Shown here: positions 45,746 through 56,464 of the stretch, piece after piece
Layout: each line of letters begins with the position of its first letter
Numbering within the stretch: the first letter of the stretch is position 1
Assembly (NCBI GenBank): GCA_030435675.1
Contig: CM059621.1
Coordinates: 11,718,001 to 11,782,000, forward strand
Direction of reading: 5' to 3'
Source: Steinernema hermaphroditum
Taxonomy: Eukaryota > Nematoda > Chromadorea > Rhabditida > Steinernematidae
Length of the DNA stretch: 64,000 nucleotides
The notes under the pieces: generated by a model
The model's input: the letters and a program-made list of their open reading frames with translations, nothing else
Told to the model about the DNA's origin: nothing
The model's database searches: none
Made by a program: the position numbers and the translations under genes

Positions 45746-46300
45746 GGTCCGGGCTCTCAGGACGTCATTGGTTCCCGTTGAAGTTGGGTATGGTCAGAAG
45801 ACAGGTAAAACAATCGAATTAGACGTCACCCAAAAGTAATTTAGGTTAGCGTCAAGAAGGAATGGGCGTTGCTAAGAACACAAGAAGCCGAGTTTGTAAG
45901 CAGAAAGAAATGTGCGTAAGCTCTCTCGCGGCTCATATTTCTTATATAATACAAAAATTTTCTAGAGATTATTGGGAAAGCGAATTGCATCCAAACCATG
46001 TGTGCATGAAAGCGGAAAAAGGCCTCAGAAAAGTTGGAATTTTTAAGGTTGGATGAGCACTAATTGTAAATAATGAAGTTGCTTTAGGGGGATAGCGGCG
46101 GACCGCTGCTTCAAAAGATCAACAACATATTTTATGAAGTCGCCATCGCATCGTTTAGCGAAGAGAAAAAGCGCGGACCAGGTTTGAAACTGCTTGATTT
46201 TACCATTAAGGTTTGAACTTTAGATGTGTTCACCAATGCTGTGAAATACTGTGACTTTTACGAAGAAATCACAGGAGAAAACATATGCGTGTTTGACTAG
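45746..46300 (+). pseudogene. Trypsin-like serine protease (S1), 3' exons only
   Basis: Short exons joined by GT/AG introns give LLRTQEAEFVSRKKCA, then DYWESELHPNHVCMKAEKG, then KGDSGGPLLQK (the catalytic-serine motif) and DVFTNAVKYCDFYEEITGE with a TAG at 46,298-46,300. Cysteine pattern and end are typical of nematode trypsin-like proteases. The exons with the catalytic His and Asp and the signal peptide are not found upstream; the truncated mariner copy 2 is there instead. It is most likely a 5'-truncated pseudogene. It sits between the two serpins. Confidence 0.72.
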
Positions 46301-46439
46301 TTTTGACTAGACGGAGCATTACCATGAGGCATAATGCTGCTTTTTTGTCGAATACAGTAAAACCTTTTGGATCCACATGAAGTGAATAAATGTCTAAAAC
46401 ATTCCTCGGAAATGGTATTCGGTATGTATGCACGATAAC

Positions 46440-46690
46440 CGTAGAGTAGCCCTGCGGGTGGCAAGCCACCAGTAGCCTACCAGTGATAAACATGCAAAGG
46501 TTGGTATCGGTTCAGTTCCTCATCGGGCCCTTACTTCGTTGATTAAAGCAAAAAGGCGCACATCTACGTAGTTACCCGTTATTACTCTGTCTTCGTAGCT
46601 TCTTGTACATATTCGGCGAATAAATCAGTTATTGGTCCGAAACCGTCCGCTCCCCTGACGGAGACACACATTAACCAGCGGACCCGTCGG
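46440..46690 (-). mobile_element. Helitron-like remnant, reversed
   Basis: AGTAGCCCTGCGGGTGGCAAG near 46,446 is a reversed tandem-repeat unit, and AGCGGACCCGTCGGTTCATA near 46,680 is the reversed 5' terminus of elements A and B. The interior is eroded. Confidence 0.5.
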
Positions 46691-46810
46691 TTCATATCTG
46701 GAGAATGCACAACCCGAGTGTATTATTGATCCGACCGAACGTACGAACTTTCGAACACTGTGCGCGATTTAATTTTGGCCGGTGGAATTGTTCTGTACAA
46801 AGAGTTTCTG

Positions 46811-49028
46811 ATGCCTCCCAAGAAACGGCGCATTGCTAAGAAGGCGGAAGAATCTAATCCTAAAGCGCCACCCGAGAAGAAAAGCAAAATCTCAAAAGAG
46901 ACGCCTGAAGTCGATTTCTCTGAACTGTTTGCTAGTCTTGCTCTGAGGATTCTGACCACAGCCGATGGCGAGGCATCCATTGCTTCACCGTCTTCTATCT
47001 GTCTCACGCTGGCTGCAGCCGCAGCCGGAGCGCGTGGCTCCACAAAAAAGGAGATACTTGACTCCATATTTGGAGGTAGAAGGCAGAAGTCAGTTGGATA
47101 TCCGTGTCTTGCATTCCAGGAGCCGAAGAAAGCGAAATCAACACTTTTCTTCGAAGAACTCTGAGAGAGTTGACAGATATTACTGTCGCCAACGCCATTT
47201 TTGTGGATGTAGGAAAAGCTAAGATGAACTGAGTAACGGTGGCATTAGATTCTAGGAAAGTTTCGAAACCAAACAAGAATACAAGCGTGACTTGAAGAAG
47301 TACTTCAACGCTGTTGTGCAGAGCGCCGATTTTGCGCGAAATGGAGACAAAGAAGCAGAGAAGATCAACGCCTATATCCGGAAGAAGACGAAAGGACTTA
47401 TTCAAGGGCTGATCCCACCAGATGCCATTTCTGGCGGCACCCGATTTGTCCTCGCCAACGCCGTTTATCTCACGGCTAAATTCCACGACATTTTTGATGA
47501 AAAAGACACGAAACTGAGAGTCTTCTACAATGAGGACAAGACGAAGAAGAAGGTGAGCTTCTAGAGCTATTAAGTGCAAACCTTAAGTGCAAAGCTGAAC
47601 CCTTCTGTGGTGCTATAAAGATCCTATAATGTTGGTAGCTGAGAGCAGAGATCGGAATTCGGCCGTAAAAGTCATCGAGTCCGAGTCCGAGTCGGGACTC
47701 GAAAAAATTCGCCGGACTCGATCGAGTGCGAGTCCTAAACGAGTCCGGAACACAGTTTAAACTTTAAATTTTAAACGAAGACAACAACATGTTAAAGAAC
47801 ATTTCAACAATCAGATAGGAACTTAGCGTTCATGGTTAAGAATGTCCTTGAATCCTAATAGTTTCTTCAGAGGCTCTGTTGCGGCGCCCGGACGAAAGTA
47901 AGTTAGCCAGCGAAAAGGTCCTTTCCGATGGTGAGCTGCTCGCTGGGACGGAGAGGTACTTTAGAGCGAGTTCGCGTAGCTTCGGGAGCTTAATTGCCTG
48001 AAATCGTCTGTATGTTTTGTTTTGAAATTTGTCTGTATGTGTTTGTGAAACATCAAAACTTACTTACACTTTACACCTTTCTGAGTTTCTGTTACAATTA
48101 CATCGAAAAAACAGAGAACAGCGATGAAAAAAGTGGGGTTAAAAATGATACGAGGCTGTTCGTGGTAGGACTCGATTGAGACTCGAGTCCGGATTCGATT
48201 TGGGCTCGAGTCCCGAGTCCGGACTCGAGCCCGGACTCGTTCCGATCTCTGGCTGAGAGTAAGTTGGGTTCAAATTGAAATTCAGTTGCGACGATCCCGT
48301 CCAGAGCGGAACGATCATCTTCTGAGACCGTACAGTACATCTACAGTAAACAATACCACGACAATGGCGGCTAAAAGACACAAAAAATACTATTCTACTG
48401 GTCGTTCTGATCATTCCGTGTTTCAGGTTCCTACAATGACGGGATCCTTGAAACACATGCGACGTGGAAAGCTCACACACACAAAGCAAAGGACGTATTC
48501 GACCGCCAATTTTGAATATGTCGATTTCTGCATCGGAAAGTACCATGAATTTCAGTTTTTCGTCATTCTTCCAAAGAAAAACTCCACTTGTAGCAAATTG
48601 AAAGCGTTGTTGCTGGACAGTAATGGCATTTCATTTGGCGATATCCAAAAAGAAGCCGAACCAGAACGTGAAGTCCATCTTGTACTGCCCAAATTCAAAA
48701 TAGAAGCTACGTTTGACCTAGTGCCGTTCCTTCGAGGTTGTGGAATGCAAGAAGCCTTCAGTCCTGCGGCCGATTTTTCGGGCATGAGTGACGAGTCTGT
48801 CCACATTGATTTTGCTGGTCACAAGGTAAGCAACTCTCGACTTCAATGGCTCCACCTTTCTAGGCCATATTCGAAATGAACGAAAAAGGTGTAACCGCAG
48901 TCGCAGCAACATACTGCACTTCAGTAGCTGTTTCCACTTATGATCCATTCCAAATGATTGTGAATCGTCCATTTCTGTACGGTATTTGTTATGATGGTCT
49001 GCCTCTGTTCATGGGTCAGTACTACTGA
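46811..49028 (+). CDS. Serpin copy 2 (paralogue of copy 1)
   Basis: Same architecture as copy 1: MPPKKRRIAKKAEESNPK, the serpin core exons, then the last exons with FQFFVILPKKNSTC and the hinge EKGVTAVAAT followed by YCTSVAVSTYDPF and VNRPFLYGICYDG. From about 46,891 to 47,637 it appears identical to copy 1, introns included; beyond that the exons are only about 90% similar. A hAT-derived element at 47,646-48,251 enlarges the fourth intron. The predicted P1-P1' is again Val-Ser, while surrounding loop residues differ. The fifth-exon start differs most (TGSLKHMRRGKLTHTK against TGLLTDSQGAKPTHTK). It looks intact. Confidence 0.86.
47646..48251 (-). mobile_element. Deleted hAT element inside the serpin 2 intron
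   Basis: The termini CAGAGATCGGAA (47,646) and TTCCGATCTCTG (to 48,251) are inverted copies, flanked by an 8-bp duplication GCTGAGAG (47,638-47,645 and 48,252-48,259). Copy 1 has the single uninterrupted site near 42,246. Both ends carry GAGTCC/GGACTC subterminal repeats. On the minus strand near 47,970-47,890 it keeps KYLSVPASSSPSERTFS, a hAT dimerisation-domain motif, so it is a deletion derivative of an autonomous element. It belongs to a different hAT family from the one at 29.3 kb. Confidence 0.9.
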
Positions 49029-49142
49029 TCGTCCTTGTTTATAGAAAATTAAAGGTAATTAAAGGTACTCTGTTTAATTCATTATGTGGTGTATTTTGCA
49101 CCAATGCACACTTGTTGTCAACAAACTGCATGATATATGTCA

Positions 49143-49256
49143 ACAACCTCGAAGGAACGGCACAAGATCAAACGTAGCTTCCATTTTGAATTTGGGCAGT
49201 ACAAGATGGACTTCACGTTCTGGTTCGGCTTCTTTTTGGATATCGCCAAACGCATC
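49143..49256 (-). pseudogene. Inverted serpin exon fragment
   Basis: The reverse complement (GGCGATATCCAAAAAGAAGC to CCGTTCCTTCGAGGTTGT) matches the fifth serpin exon, closer to copy 2 (GGCGATATCCAAAAAG, CTTGTACTGCCC) than to copy 1. It lies in opposite orientation 115 bp after the copy 2 stop. About 110 bp, no other serpin sequence attached. Confidence 0.85.
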
Positions 49257-51070
49257 TAAAACTGAAATCTTATCCAAATGATCTCAAGGGTGAGCTAATG
49301 AAACCAAAAAGTCTCACAGATTGCTGGTGACTTCCGTGCCTAAGAACATCATTAGCTCTTTCCGAGTGGCTCTGGGAACACCGCCTCCATGAAGTGCGTC
49401 ATTTGCACTAAAGTAATTGGAAGTAAAAGAAAAATGAAACTAGGACATTCTTCCCAAAGGCTAAATGAATGCTAAGGGAAAGAACGCAAGGAAAAACGTC
49501 ACATCGTGTGCTGAAAGACTCTGTACTCCTTGCCCTTCTCCATTTGATATATCATGCTTGTCACTCAGCGTCAGCAGAAGCCTTTAATTTATGTCCCCAG
49601 CCATGTTTGTCGTTTCCCTAACCTGAAGATGACCCATTGTGTACCCAACGATCGGTCTCGCAGGGCCTAGAAGGCTTCTAGAAGGCCTGGAACAGCAGGT
49701 TGAAAGATGGTTCCACCCTTGCCACTCCTTCGCCGTATTTCAAAGCATTCGCGATCTTCATTAAGCGGAGTGACCTCTTGTACCCATTTTTTTGTTGAAT
49801 AGATTTCTAATCTCTAAACGAGACGTTGACCCAGATGCGGACATGCAGTTTCGTTTTTTTTTTCCACAGTCAGTTGGAATAAGATGGAGGCCGATAAGAG
49901 ACCAGAACTCACTCACGGAGAGCAAGGGTTCAATGGGGGGCTGAGATATCTTGTGAGACGGGGGTTATAAAAAACAAAAGAAAAATCAAATACACTCTTA
50001 TTTTCCGCAAAAAAGAGGAGCGACACAAAGAAAGATGCCATATTTCATGAACGGTTGACTTAGTTTGAAAGCACCCAGAGATACCGACTCGGATTGATTT
50101 AGCAATCGAAGCCGGCTCCGATTGCGAAATAAAAAATGCGAAAAAAGCTCGGCTTAAGCTCGGAGGCAACTGAGCTGAACCCGAGTCGGCTCCCGGTCGC
50201 CCCAATATATACGGGGATGCGTTATACTCATGCTCAGTTTGCACCTCTGGCTGCGCCACGCACGCGTCAGAGGGATAAGTACATTGATGGTTGAGTTCAA
50301 ACACCCAAGAAATGCTTTTCTCTTATTCAAGAACTTATTAGGCACTTATATCATGCTTGGCGTCGATTCGTCGCACATGATTCGACGTCAAATTAAAAAT
50401 TAAAAGTCGAAGAGCAATCCGAGTGATTTCACATTCTTTTCAACTCTTTTATGGAAATTTTCAAGTGCAGCATGGCGTGACAGCATTCGAATTGTCATTC
50501 TAAGTTTATCTTATGGTCAAATAATATTTATGTTAATGTCAAATCTTTGATTCTTAAATTGGAATGTGCTCACAATGTGGTGTCCTTGTTCTTGTTAGGG
50601 CACGACTCATGTACATCAGTAATCGAAGAGTGGCTTACATTAGTAGCAAGGAGGATCGAAGTCGTAAGAATCAACATCGAACGAAGCGTCGTTGTGACCC
50701 TTTCGATTCGAAACACACTTCTCAGATAATTTGTTGTTCCCTCCCTCTGCGAATTTCTCCTAAACAAGTGAACAGCATGCCCCTTTGGCTCAAGGCACCC
50801 ATTTCCGCGTCGCCATGGAGTTCGTCGGTCGGCTGTCAGAGTTTCCGATTCTATAAAAATTGTGGCCGAATCATGTCACGAAAGCACAAGTCTGTGGTTC
50901 TCTTCGTGCTTTCATCGCGAGAATATCGATTCCGACCGACTTGATAAGCTATACTCGGCCGATCTTCGACTCATCGGCGCTGTTTCCATGACGCCACTTC
51001 TATGTTTAACTCTTTCAGCAGCTGAATAGAAGCAGTTTCTTTGCGTGGGACAAGTTCAAAGAGTTCGAAG
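49257..51070. other. Intergenic region with a small inverted-repeat element
   Basis: No gene recognised. Around 50,083-50,205, CCGACTCGG and CCGAGTCGG form outer inverted copies, with a hairpin GCAATCGAAGCCGGCTCCGATTGC and repeated GCTCGG words inside; this resembles the subterminal repeats of small hAT-type elements but clear termini are not visible. AGAAGGCTTCTAGAAGG at 49,668 echoes the 16.8 and 19.2 kb fragments. Confidence 0.35.
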
Positions 51071-53088
51071 ATGTCACTGCCACCTGACAAACTCCGACTT
51101 TCCGACATGAGGTATTCTTTTTTCTTCAGAGGCAAGGCGGTATCCAGTTTAGGGGACGGCGAAGGTGTGAGTCAAAGTATACGGCTTGCTCTCTGCAGCT
51201 TCGGGGCCCTCCGAAGAGATGTCTTGTGTGTGACCATCCAGCAGGCTGCTATCACTACGGAATCCCCAGCTGCAACGGGTGCAAAACATTTTTCCGGAGA
51301 GCCGTTCTCGCGAAGAGCGTGCAGCCCTGTCTTCTCAACGGCGACTGCCAGACTAAACACGGTGAGAATTCTCGGAAAGTGGATTTGTAGCTGGCCTTAG
51401 GCTACAAGTTCAATTAAAAACACTACAAATACTCAGTGTGAATTGTGTTCTCGTGGGGAAAGGAGCACGTGGCTGGAGCAGGTGTTTCGCCCAAATTATA
51501 GTGGTATATGAGGAAAGTCAAGACGTTGTTTAGTCCGCTTTCCTATGCGCTGACCAAACCTCGAAGATCTAAAAGTCAATTAGCGGGCAGGGCTTGTTAG
51601 TAAACAGAGAAGGTGTATATGTAAACAGGAATTACACGCGCATAAACAACACTAAAGCTAATCTCAGCTATTTTTAACCTTAAATCGTGGAGTCATTCAT
51701 TATTTACTTTGGCATAAAGCTGTTTCAAAAGTTTCTCTTCATTTGAACCGTCCCCCGAGGATTTCGACCTTCCCCCTTGAGCTTTCGACAGTCCCCTTTG
51801 GATTTTAACCATTCCCAAAAATCAGCTCGGCAGTGCATGACACATCTGTGAATGGTCTAAATCTCAGGGACGGTCCGGATCCCAAGGAAGGTTAAAACGG
51901 TTTCATGCCTTTACTTTTCGATATCACTGACATGCAAATACCAAACACTTCTTCCTTATTTCAGGGTATCCATTTTGTCGGCCATGTCGCTTCAAGAAAT
52001 GCATCAAGCTCGGGATGCAGCCAGAAGGTACGATATATTGCCATACAAGCGCGCTAAGATAGGCTTTCAGGCGTCGGAAAGATGACCGAACGACAACTAA
52101 AAATCGAGCTAGTAAGCTCACTTCCCCATATGCGAGCATTCCTGACATTTAGGTGACGAAAGTGTCGTTCAGAAACGAGATTGTTGACATCGACCTGAAC
52201 GGTCTCCTTTTTGTGGAGAAGAAGCTGGAGCACCTTCGGTATTCGACGTATTTTCCGTATTCTCGGACGAAATCCATCGAAGACCACCTTCTTGAGCCGT
52301 GCGCTTTTAACATAGCCGAAAAATTCAAGGTATGATTAGGGCCAGCTTTGGTGCTCTGGGACTTGGCTGTAATTCTGCAGATAGTCCCCAAGTGGAAGAA
52401 GCCGCCTCCGTACCTATACTTTGATGAACAGCTCGCCGCCGATGGATTCAAGCATTGGGCGCACATGGACGCCATCCTCAGCATCGAGTTCTACAAGGCG
52501 ATGAGCATCTTCGGAGACCTCTCCTTCTCAGATCGGCTGGCTCTCGTCAAAGGAACCACTGTCCAGCTCTGCATCTTTCATCCCTCTTATGACGCCTATT
52601 TCCGGAACTGCTCCGAAAGTATCGTCCACCCTGACGGGTCCCACCCCTTCGCGCACAAATTCTTTCTGTGAATCATCTGAATCTCCGCCACATGTGCTCA
52701 TAACACTCAATTTAGATCAGACCGAACTTCCCAAATCGTGCGGAAGGGAGTGCTTCGCGGGTGTGTCCAAAACAAAGTCACCCGCGAGAAGGTCGTTCTC
52801 CTAAAGATGATCATCGCTCTCAACTCGGCGGCCCGTAATCTTAGCCCCGAGTCAAGGCTCATCATCGAAAAGGAGAGGATAAAGTACGTGAAAGCTCTGA
52901 TGAAACTGGTGCAGATAGAGAGCGCCTCCACCTCCTGGGTCAGCAACTACCAACGTCTCTATGATCTCGTCGGCCAGAACCTCGCCGTGGCCAACAAAAT
53001 GAACGACTTGTTCTTCTGCTACTACGTCCCTTTTGCGGACGCCGGAACATCGCCGGTGAATAAATTTTGGACGCAAATGTTTTTCTAA
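51071..53088 (+). CDS. Nuclear hormone receptor NHR-5
   Basis: Finger 1: CLVCDHPAGCYHYG with P-box [10 protein letters not shown] (51,220-51,360). Finger 2: CRPCRFKKCIKLGMQ (~51,970-52,028) after a ~600-bp intron. Then TERQLKIEL, an exon with LEHLRYSTYFPYSRTKS, the long exon 52,380-~52,669 (HWAHMDAILSIEFYKAMSIF, FHPSYDAYFRN, VHPDG), and the last exon (MIIALNSAARNLSPES, SNYQRLYDLVGQNLAV, ending KFWTQMFF, stop 53,086-53,088). Finger 1 reads VCDHPAGC, lacking the usual Gly-Asp. The 5' end is uncertain: MSLPPDKLRLSDM at 51,071 is a plausible start, but its splicing to the finger 1 exon (acceptor CTCTGCAG at ~51,200) is not resolved. The last exon overlaps the left arm of the 53-57.6 kb inverted repeat. 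Confidence 0.88.
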
Positions 53089-54285
53089 TGTAAATAAATG
53101 TGATCTTTTGAAATCTCAATGAAAACCACGCACATCGAAGGTCGGTACGCACTACAGTATGTTCTAAGGAACAGTCTTCACAGTCCAGTTTTCGGTCTTG
53201 TCTCGCGCTAACTCTACCGATACACCAAAAGTTGGCGTCTCTTCTTAGCCATATCTTGCGCGAAAGCGCAGTTTTTAGATACCATGTTTCGCGCACGTCT
53301 TCCTGGATCTGCCGCCGATGTTTCAGATAAGGCGCTCGTAAACTGATGCGTAGTTTAAACTTGGACAAGAATCGCTTTTCTAAAAACGTAGCATTAGATA
53401 ATATCCATATAGGACGATACAGGACATCCGCTGCAGTGATTCCTTCAAACATGAAGTCCGTCACAGTTCTGCTCCTGTTGCCTCTCCAGCTAGCGTTATG
53501 CTATACATGTGGTGAAAATGACAATACTCTTGAGCAGTGCACGGCGTTCAACATCGTCTTCCCTCTTTTAATTCCACGCGAATTAGTGGCCGACGATGCG
53601 CAGTATGCCGAATACGTGAACAGAAGAAAGGCGGTCTTCTCTGAATTCTACAGCTGTACAGAGGCTACAGAAGCCGAATGGGTTGGAGCAGACCTTGTTT
53701 TCACGGAACGTGGCCGCATAATCGATAAGACAGAGTTCAAGAACTGGACCTATAACGGTACTCACTTCAAGATAGATTTGGAAGAAGACTACAACAGAGT
53801 TTACGCTATCATATCTACACGAATGGTCACTTTCTTTGCCAGCATAAGTGCTAAGGCTGAGCAAGCAATCTGGTATTCTCTTTCGAAGGACTATCCGTTT
53901 GAAGAGACTGAATACATCAAGTACCGAGACGATATGAAAAACTGGATGGACACTTATCAAACAGAACGCTGCGAGTTCACCGGAAACGTCTTTCGTTTGC
54001 AGTATTGGGCAGCTATTTACAATTGGAGCGACGACAAACCCGAAGTACTTCCCAATCAGAATAACAGCTTAGGATCCAATTCATTAGCCACTCCCACTCA
54101 GCAGCCTTCCATCAGCGCACCTCTACCCTTCATTGTGGTGCTTTTCTTCGGATCCCTCGCTCTCACATTGTTTTACATAAATCGCCACAGAAGTCCTCAA
54201 CATCATAACGTTCAAGTGACAGTTGTTTGAATGGTTGATCCCAATTTGTCACGTTAATCACTTCCATAAAATTTATAAATAACTC
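53001..54285 (+). repeat. Left arm of a ~1.2-kb inverted repeat
   Basis: This arm runs from AACGACTTGTTCTTCTGCTA inside the last NHR-5 exon, across the membrane-protein gene, to about 130 bases after NHR-5-independent sequence ends in AATTTGTCACGTTAATCA. The reverse complement is at 56,465-57,620. The gene portion is about 95% identical; flanking parts are less so and have indels. The arms are separated by about 2.2 kb holding NHR-6. Confidence 0.88.
53451..54230 (+). CDS. Unknown secreted or type-I membrane protein, copy 1
   Basis: Single exon, 259 aa. MKSVTVLLLLPLQLALC is a clear signal peptide. The ectodomain has cysteines near residues 17, 20, 31, 69 and 180, several acidic/aromatic stretches (VFSEFYSCTEATEAEWVGAD, IYNWSDDKPE) and N-glycosylation sequons NWT, NGT, NWS, NNS. 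A Pro/Ser/Thr-rich stalk (ATPTQQPSISAPLP) leads to a hydrophobic segment FIVVLFFGSLALTLFYI and a short basic cytoplasmic tail. I recognise no family. The frame also extends upstream to an ATG at 53,346, but starting at MKSV gives the signal peptide and is shared by both copies. The lack of introns contrasts with its neighbours. Confidence 0.8.
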   Translation: MKSVTVLLLLPLQLALCYTCGENDNTLEQCTAFNIVFPLLIPRELVADDAQYAEYVNRRKAVFSEFYSCTEATEAEWVGADLVFTERGRIIDKTEFKNWTYNGTHFKIDLEEDYNRVYAIISTRMVTFFASISAKAEQAIWYSLSKDYPFEETEYIKYRDDMKNWMDTYQTERCEFTGNVFRLQYWAAIYNWSDDKPEVLPNQNNSLGSNSLATPTQQPSISAPLPFIVVLFFGSLALTLFYINRHRSPQHHNVQVTVV

Positions 54286-54386
54286 TATCCATCACATCAT
54301 ACTCGCTGGTCGTCTTTCGCCTCTGTTCATGAAAGGTCACGTGAGTGTCTTCTTCTAAAGGCTGTGTCGTTTTTATCGTTCATTTT

Positions 54387-55945
54387 TCATAGCATAAGTT
54401 CGAGCCATATCTTCTCGATTTTTGTTCCATTCACAACAAGAGGCAGTATCTTACACAAAAATAACTCTTGCATATACTGCGTCGTGGAAATATTTCGGGT
54501 TACCACGTGACACAGCCGAGAGAATCGAGTCACCCAGTCCTTAGGATGTTCCACCTGCACAAGCTGAAGAAGGGCCTTTACATGCTTGATCCTTTCGTTC
54601 TCTATGAGTTCTTGGCCTTCTTGACTCAGGTTTGGGGCGGAAGAGTTTAAGGCGATTATGGTCTTAAGCACAACGGCCTGATCCATGGTGACTCTCAGCT
54701 CCTGACAGTCTTTGAGACAACAGGACTGCCTGAGTCTGTTGAGAGAACTACATCTAAAAACAAATTACTGTAGACATCAGAGAAATACAATACCTGAAGT
54801 AGGGGCTTGAGAAGGGAACGTTTCCATCTGGATCCACTGCGATCTCTGCGTGTCCTCGGAAGAAAGCGTCATAGGCGGAGTGGAACATCCTGATCTGGAC
54901 CAGAGTTCCTCTGAGGAGAGCCAGCCGGTCGTTCGACGAAAGACGGTTGAAGAAGGAGAACGTTTTGTAGAACTCGATGCCGAGGACGACATCCACGTAC
55001 CCCCACAACTTGTAGCCTTTAGGAGCGAGATCGTCGTGGAAGTTGAGCCACGATGGTGGCTGTGACCAATTCGTCACTTCCTCGGAAGAGAAGGTCATCG
55101 CTTACTTCATAACGATCGGACTGTGATAAGAAACAGGGCTTGATGAGGAAATCATTGAGGGACAACGTGAGTGAATATGGGAAGAACGCCGAATACCGCA
55201 GTCGCTTGATTTTGCTCTCCACGTATATCAGGTCGCCGAGTATTGTAGTGGTGAGATCATTAACTGGAGTTATTGTCTCCTAGAGGTATCATCAATAATA
55301 GAAAAGAAAAGACTCATTTACAGTAGGAAAGGTGATGGGGTCGTCACCACTGGATTTCCTTCTTTTGACGTAATTGACCACTACACAAATAATACAGAGG
55401 GACGAAGGAAAAACATACGTTCCGGTCTCATCCCCAATCGAAGACATTTTCGTAGACGGCAGTCGCTGCAAAGAATATGTCCTGAAAGTGCTCACAATGA
55501 AGAAGGCGCTGTTGATACGTGGATATTTAGGTTTTATCTCGGCCGTATCACCTTATCTGCAATGTTCGTGATCTTACAAGGACGATAGGATGCAGCAAAA
55601 GTTGACCTTGGAAGTTTCGCCAAAATTCATAATCGATCGGGTCGGCGCGTTTCAAAAGAGGTACATCTCTTGAAGCGCGCTTCTCAAAATTGGTTCGGAA
55701 AAATACCATTTTGGAGGGTGCGTCTATCGTCACCACACTGTATAGGGGATCAATTAAGTACCCATGTGCATAAACGAAATAAACAAACGCACCATCTTCA
55801 ATACGGCAACTTCCACCCTTCGTGCACTTCCTGATCTTGCCGCTTAAAACATTCCTTCGGAAGAAAACTCTGCATCCGTCACATGACGGAATTCCATAAT
55901 GAAACGAATTTGCCTTGTGACCACATACCAGACAGTCCTGTGGAA
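54387..55945 (-). CDS. Nuclear hormone receptor NHR-6, inside the inverted-repeat loop
   Basis: Minus strand. Finger 1 (55,945-~55,790): CLVCGHKANSFHYG, P-box CDGCRVFFRR. Finger 2 (~55,533-55,475): CSDCRLRKCLRLGMRPE. A small hinge exon (KRRKSSGDDPITFPT), then IKRLRYSAFFPYSLTLS, then after a 45-bp intron LWGYVDVVLGIEFYKTFSFF, FHSAYDAFFRGHAE and VDPDG, and the last exon (KTIIALNSSAPNLSQEG, ending KIWLELML, stop 54,387-54,389). The P-box Asp-Gly-Cys-Arg-Val is unlike every other NHR here and should change DNA half-site preference. The start codon is unresolved; coding before the finger 1 exon is probably short. Confidence 0.88.
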
Positions 55946-55959
55946 CAGCTATAAGTATC

Positions 55960-56464
55960 GCCGAGCATGTACTGGATAGAGAGGATAAACCGGGAATGTC
56001 GAATATCTCTTACCTGGCAGTTTGCATGGACGAACAAGACGGAGTTATCATGAAAGTTGGGACCTAGATAGACACTGGAAATATCATTGTTGTAAAATCG
56101 ACCATTAGCGAAAGACCACGCGAAAAATTCGAGCAGCTCCAAACCGCGGCTTATCAGTTCCTCTCATCGCGTCATTCAACTCATTCAGCTTCCGCGTCAA
56201 AGGACTAATCGATAACACGAATGAACGAACGAAACTCGCACGCAACTCCTTGCACAGGGCTTGTCATTTGCCACGCGATCGGTCAAGGAACATTTCACAC
56301 TGGCGCCGCTTCATTGTCGCTGGCAAACAAAACGACACACTGAAGAGACAACAGATAGGCCTTTGTCGACTTGTGCTTTTGGTCGAGTCATCTTTGATCT
56401 ACAGAGTGTCTCTTGCGTTTCTAAGTCTTTTTCCACAGTGCTCGACAACCTTGATAACAGTGCT
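55960..56464. other. Region 5' of NHR-6
   Basis: A minus-strand frame at 55,960-56,142 (MELLEFFAWSFANGRF) is weakly coding-like but does not splice convincingly into finger 1. Otherwise nothing is seen; the NHR-6 promoter should lie here. Confidence 0.3.

Noticed and set aside
53346..53450. Longer start (MRSLNLDKNRF) for the membrane protein
   Set aside because: It would bury the signal peptide 35 residues in; the MKSV start gives a standard signal peptide in both copies.
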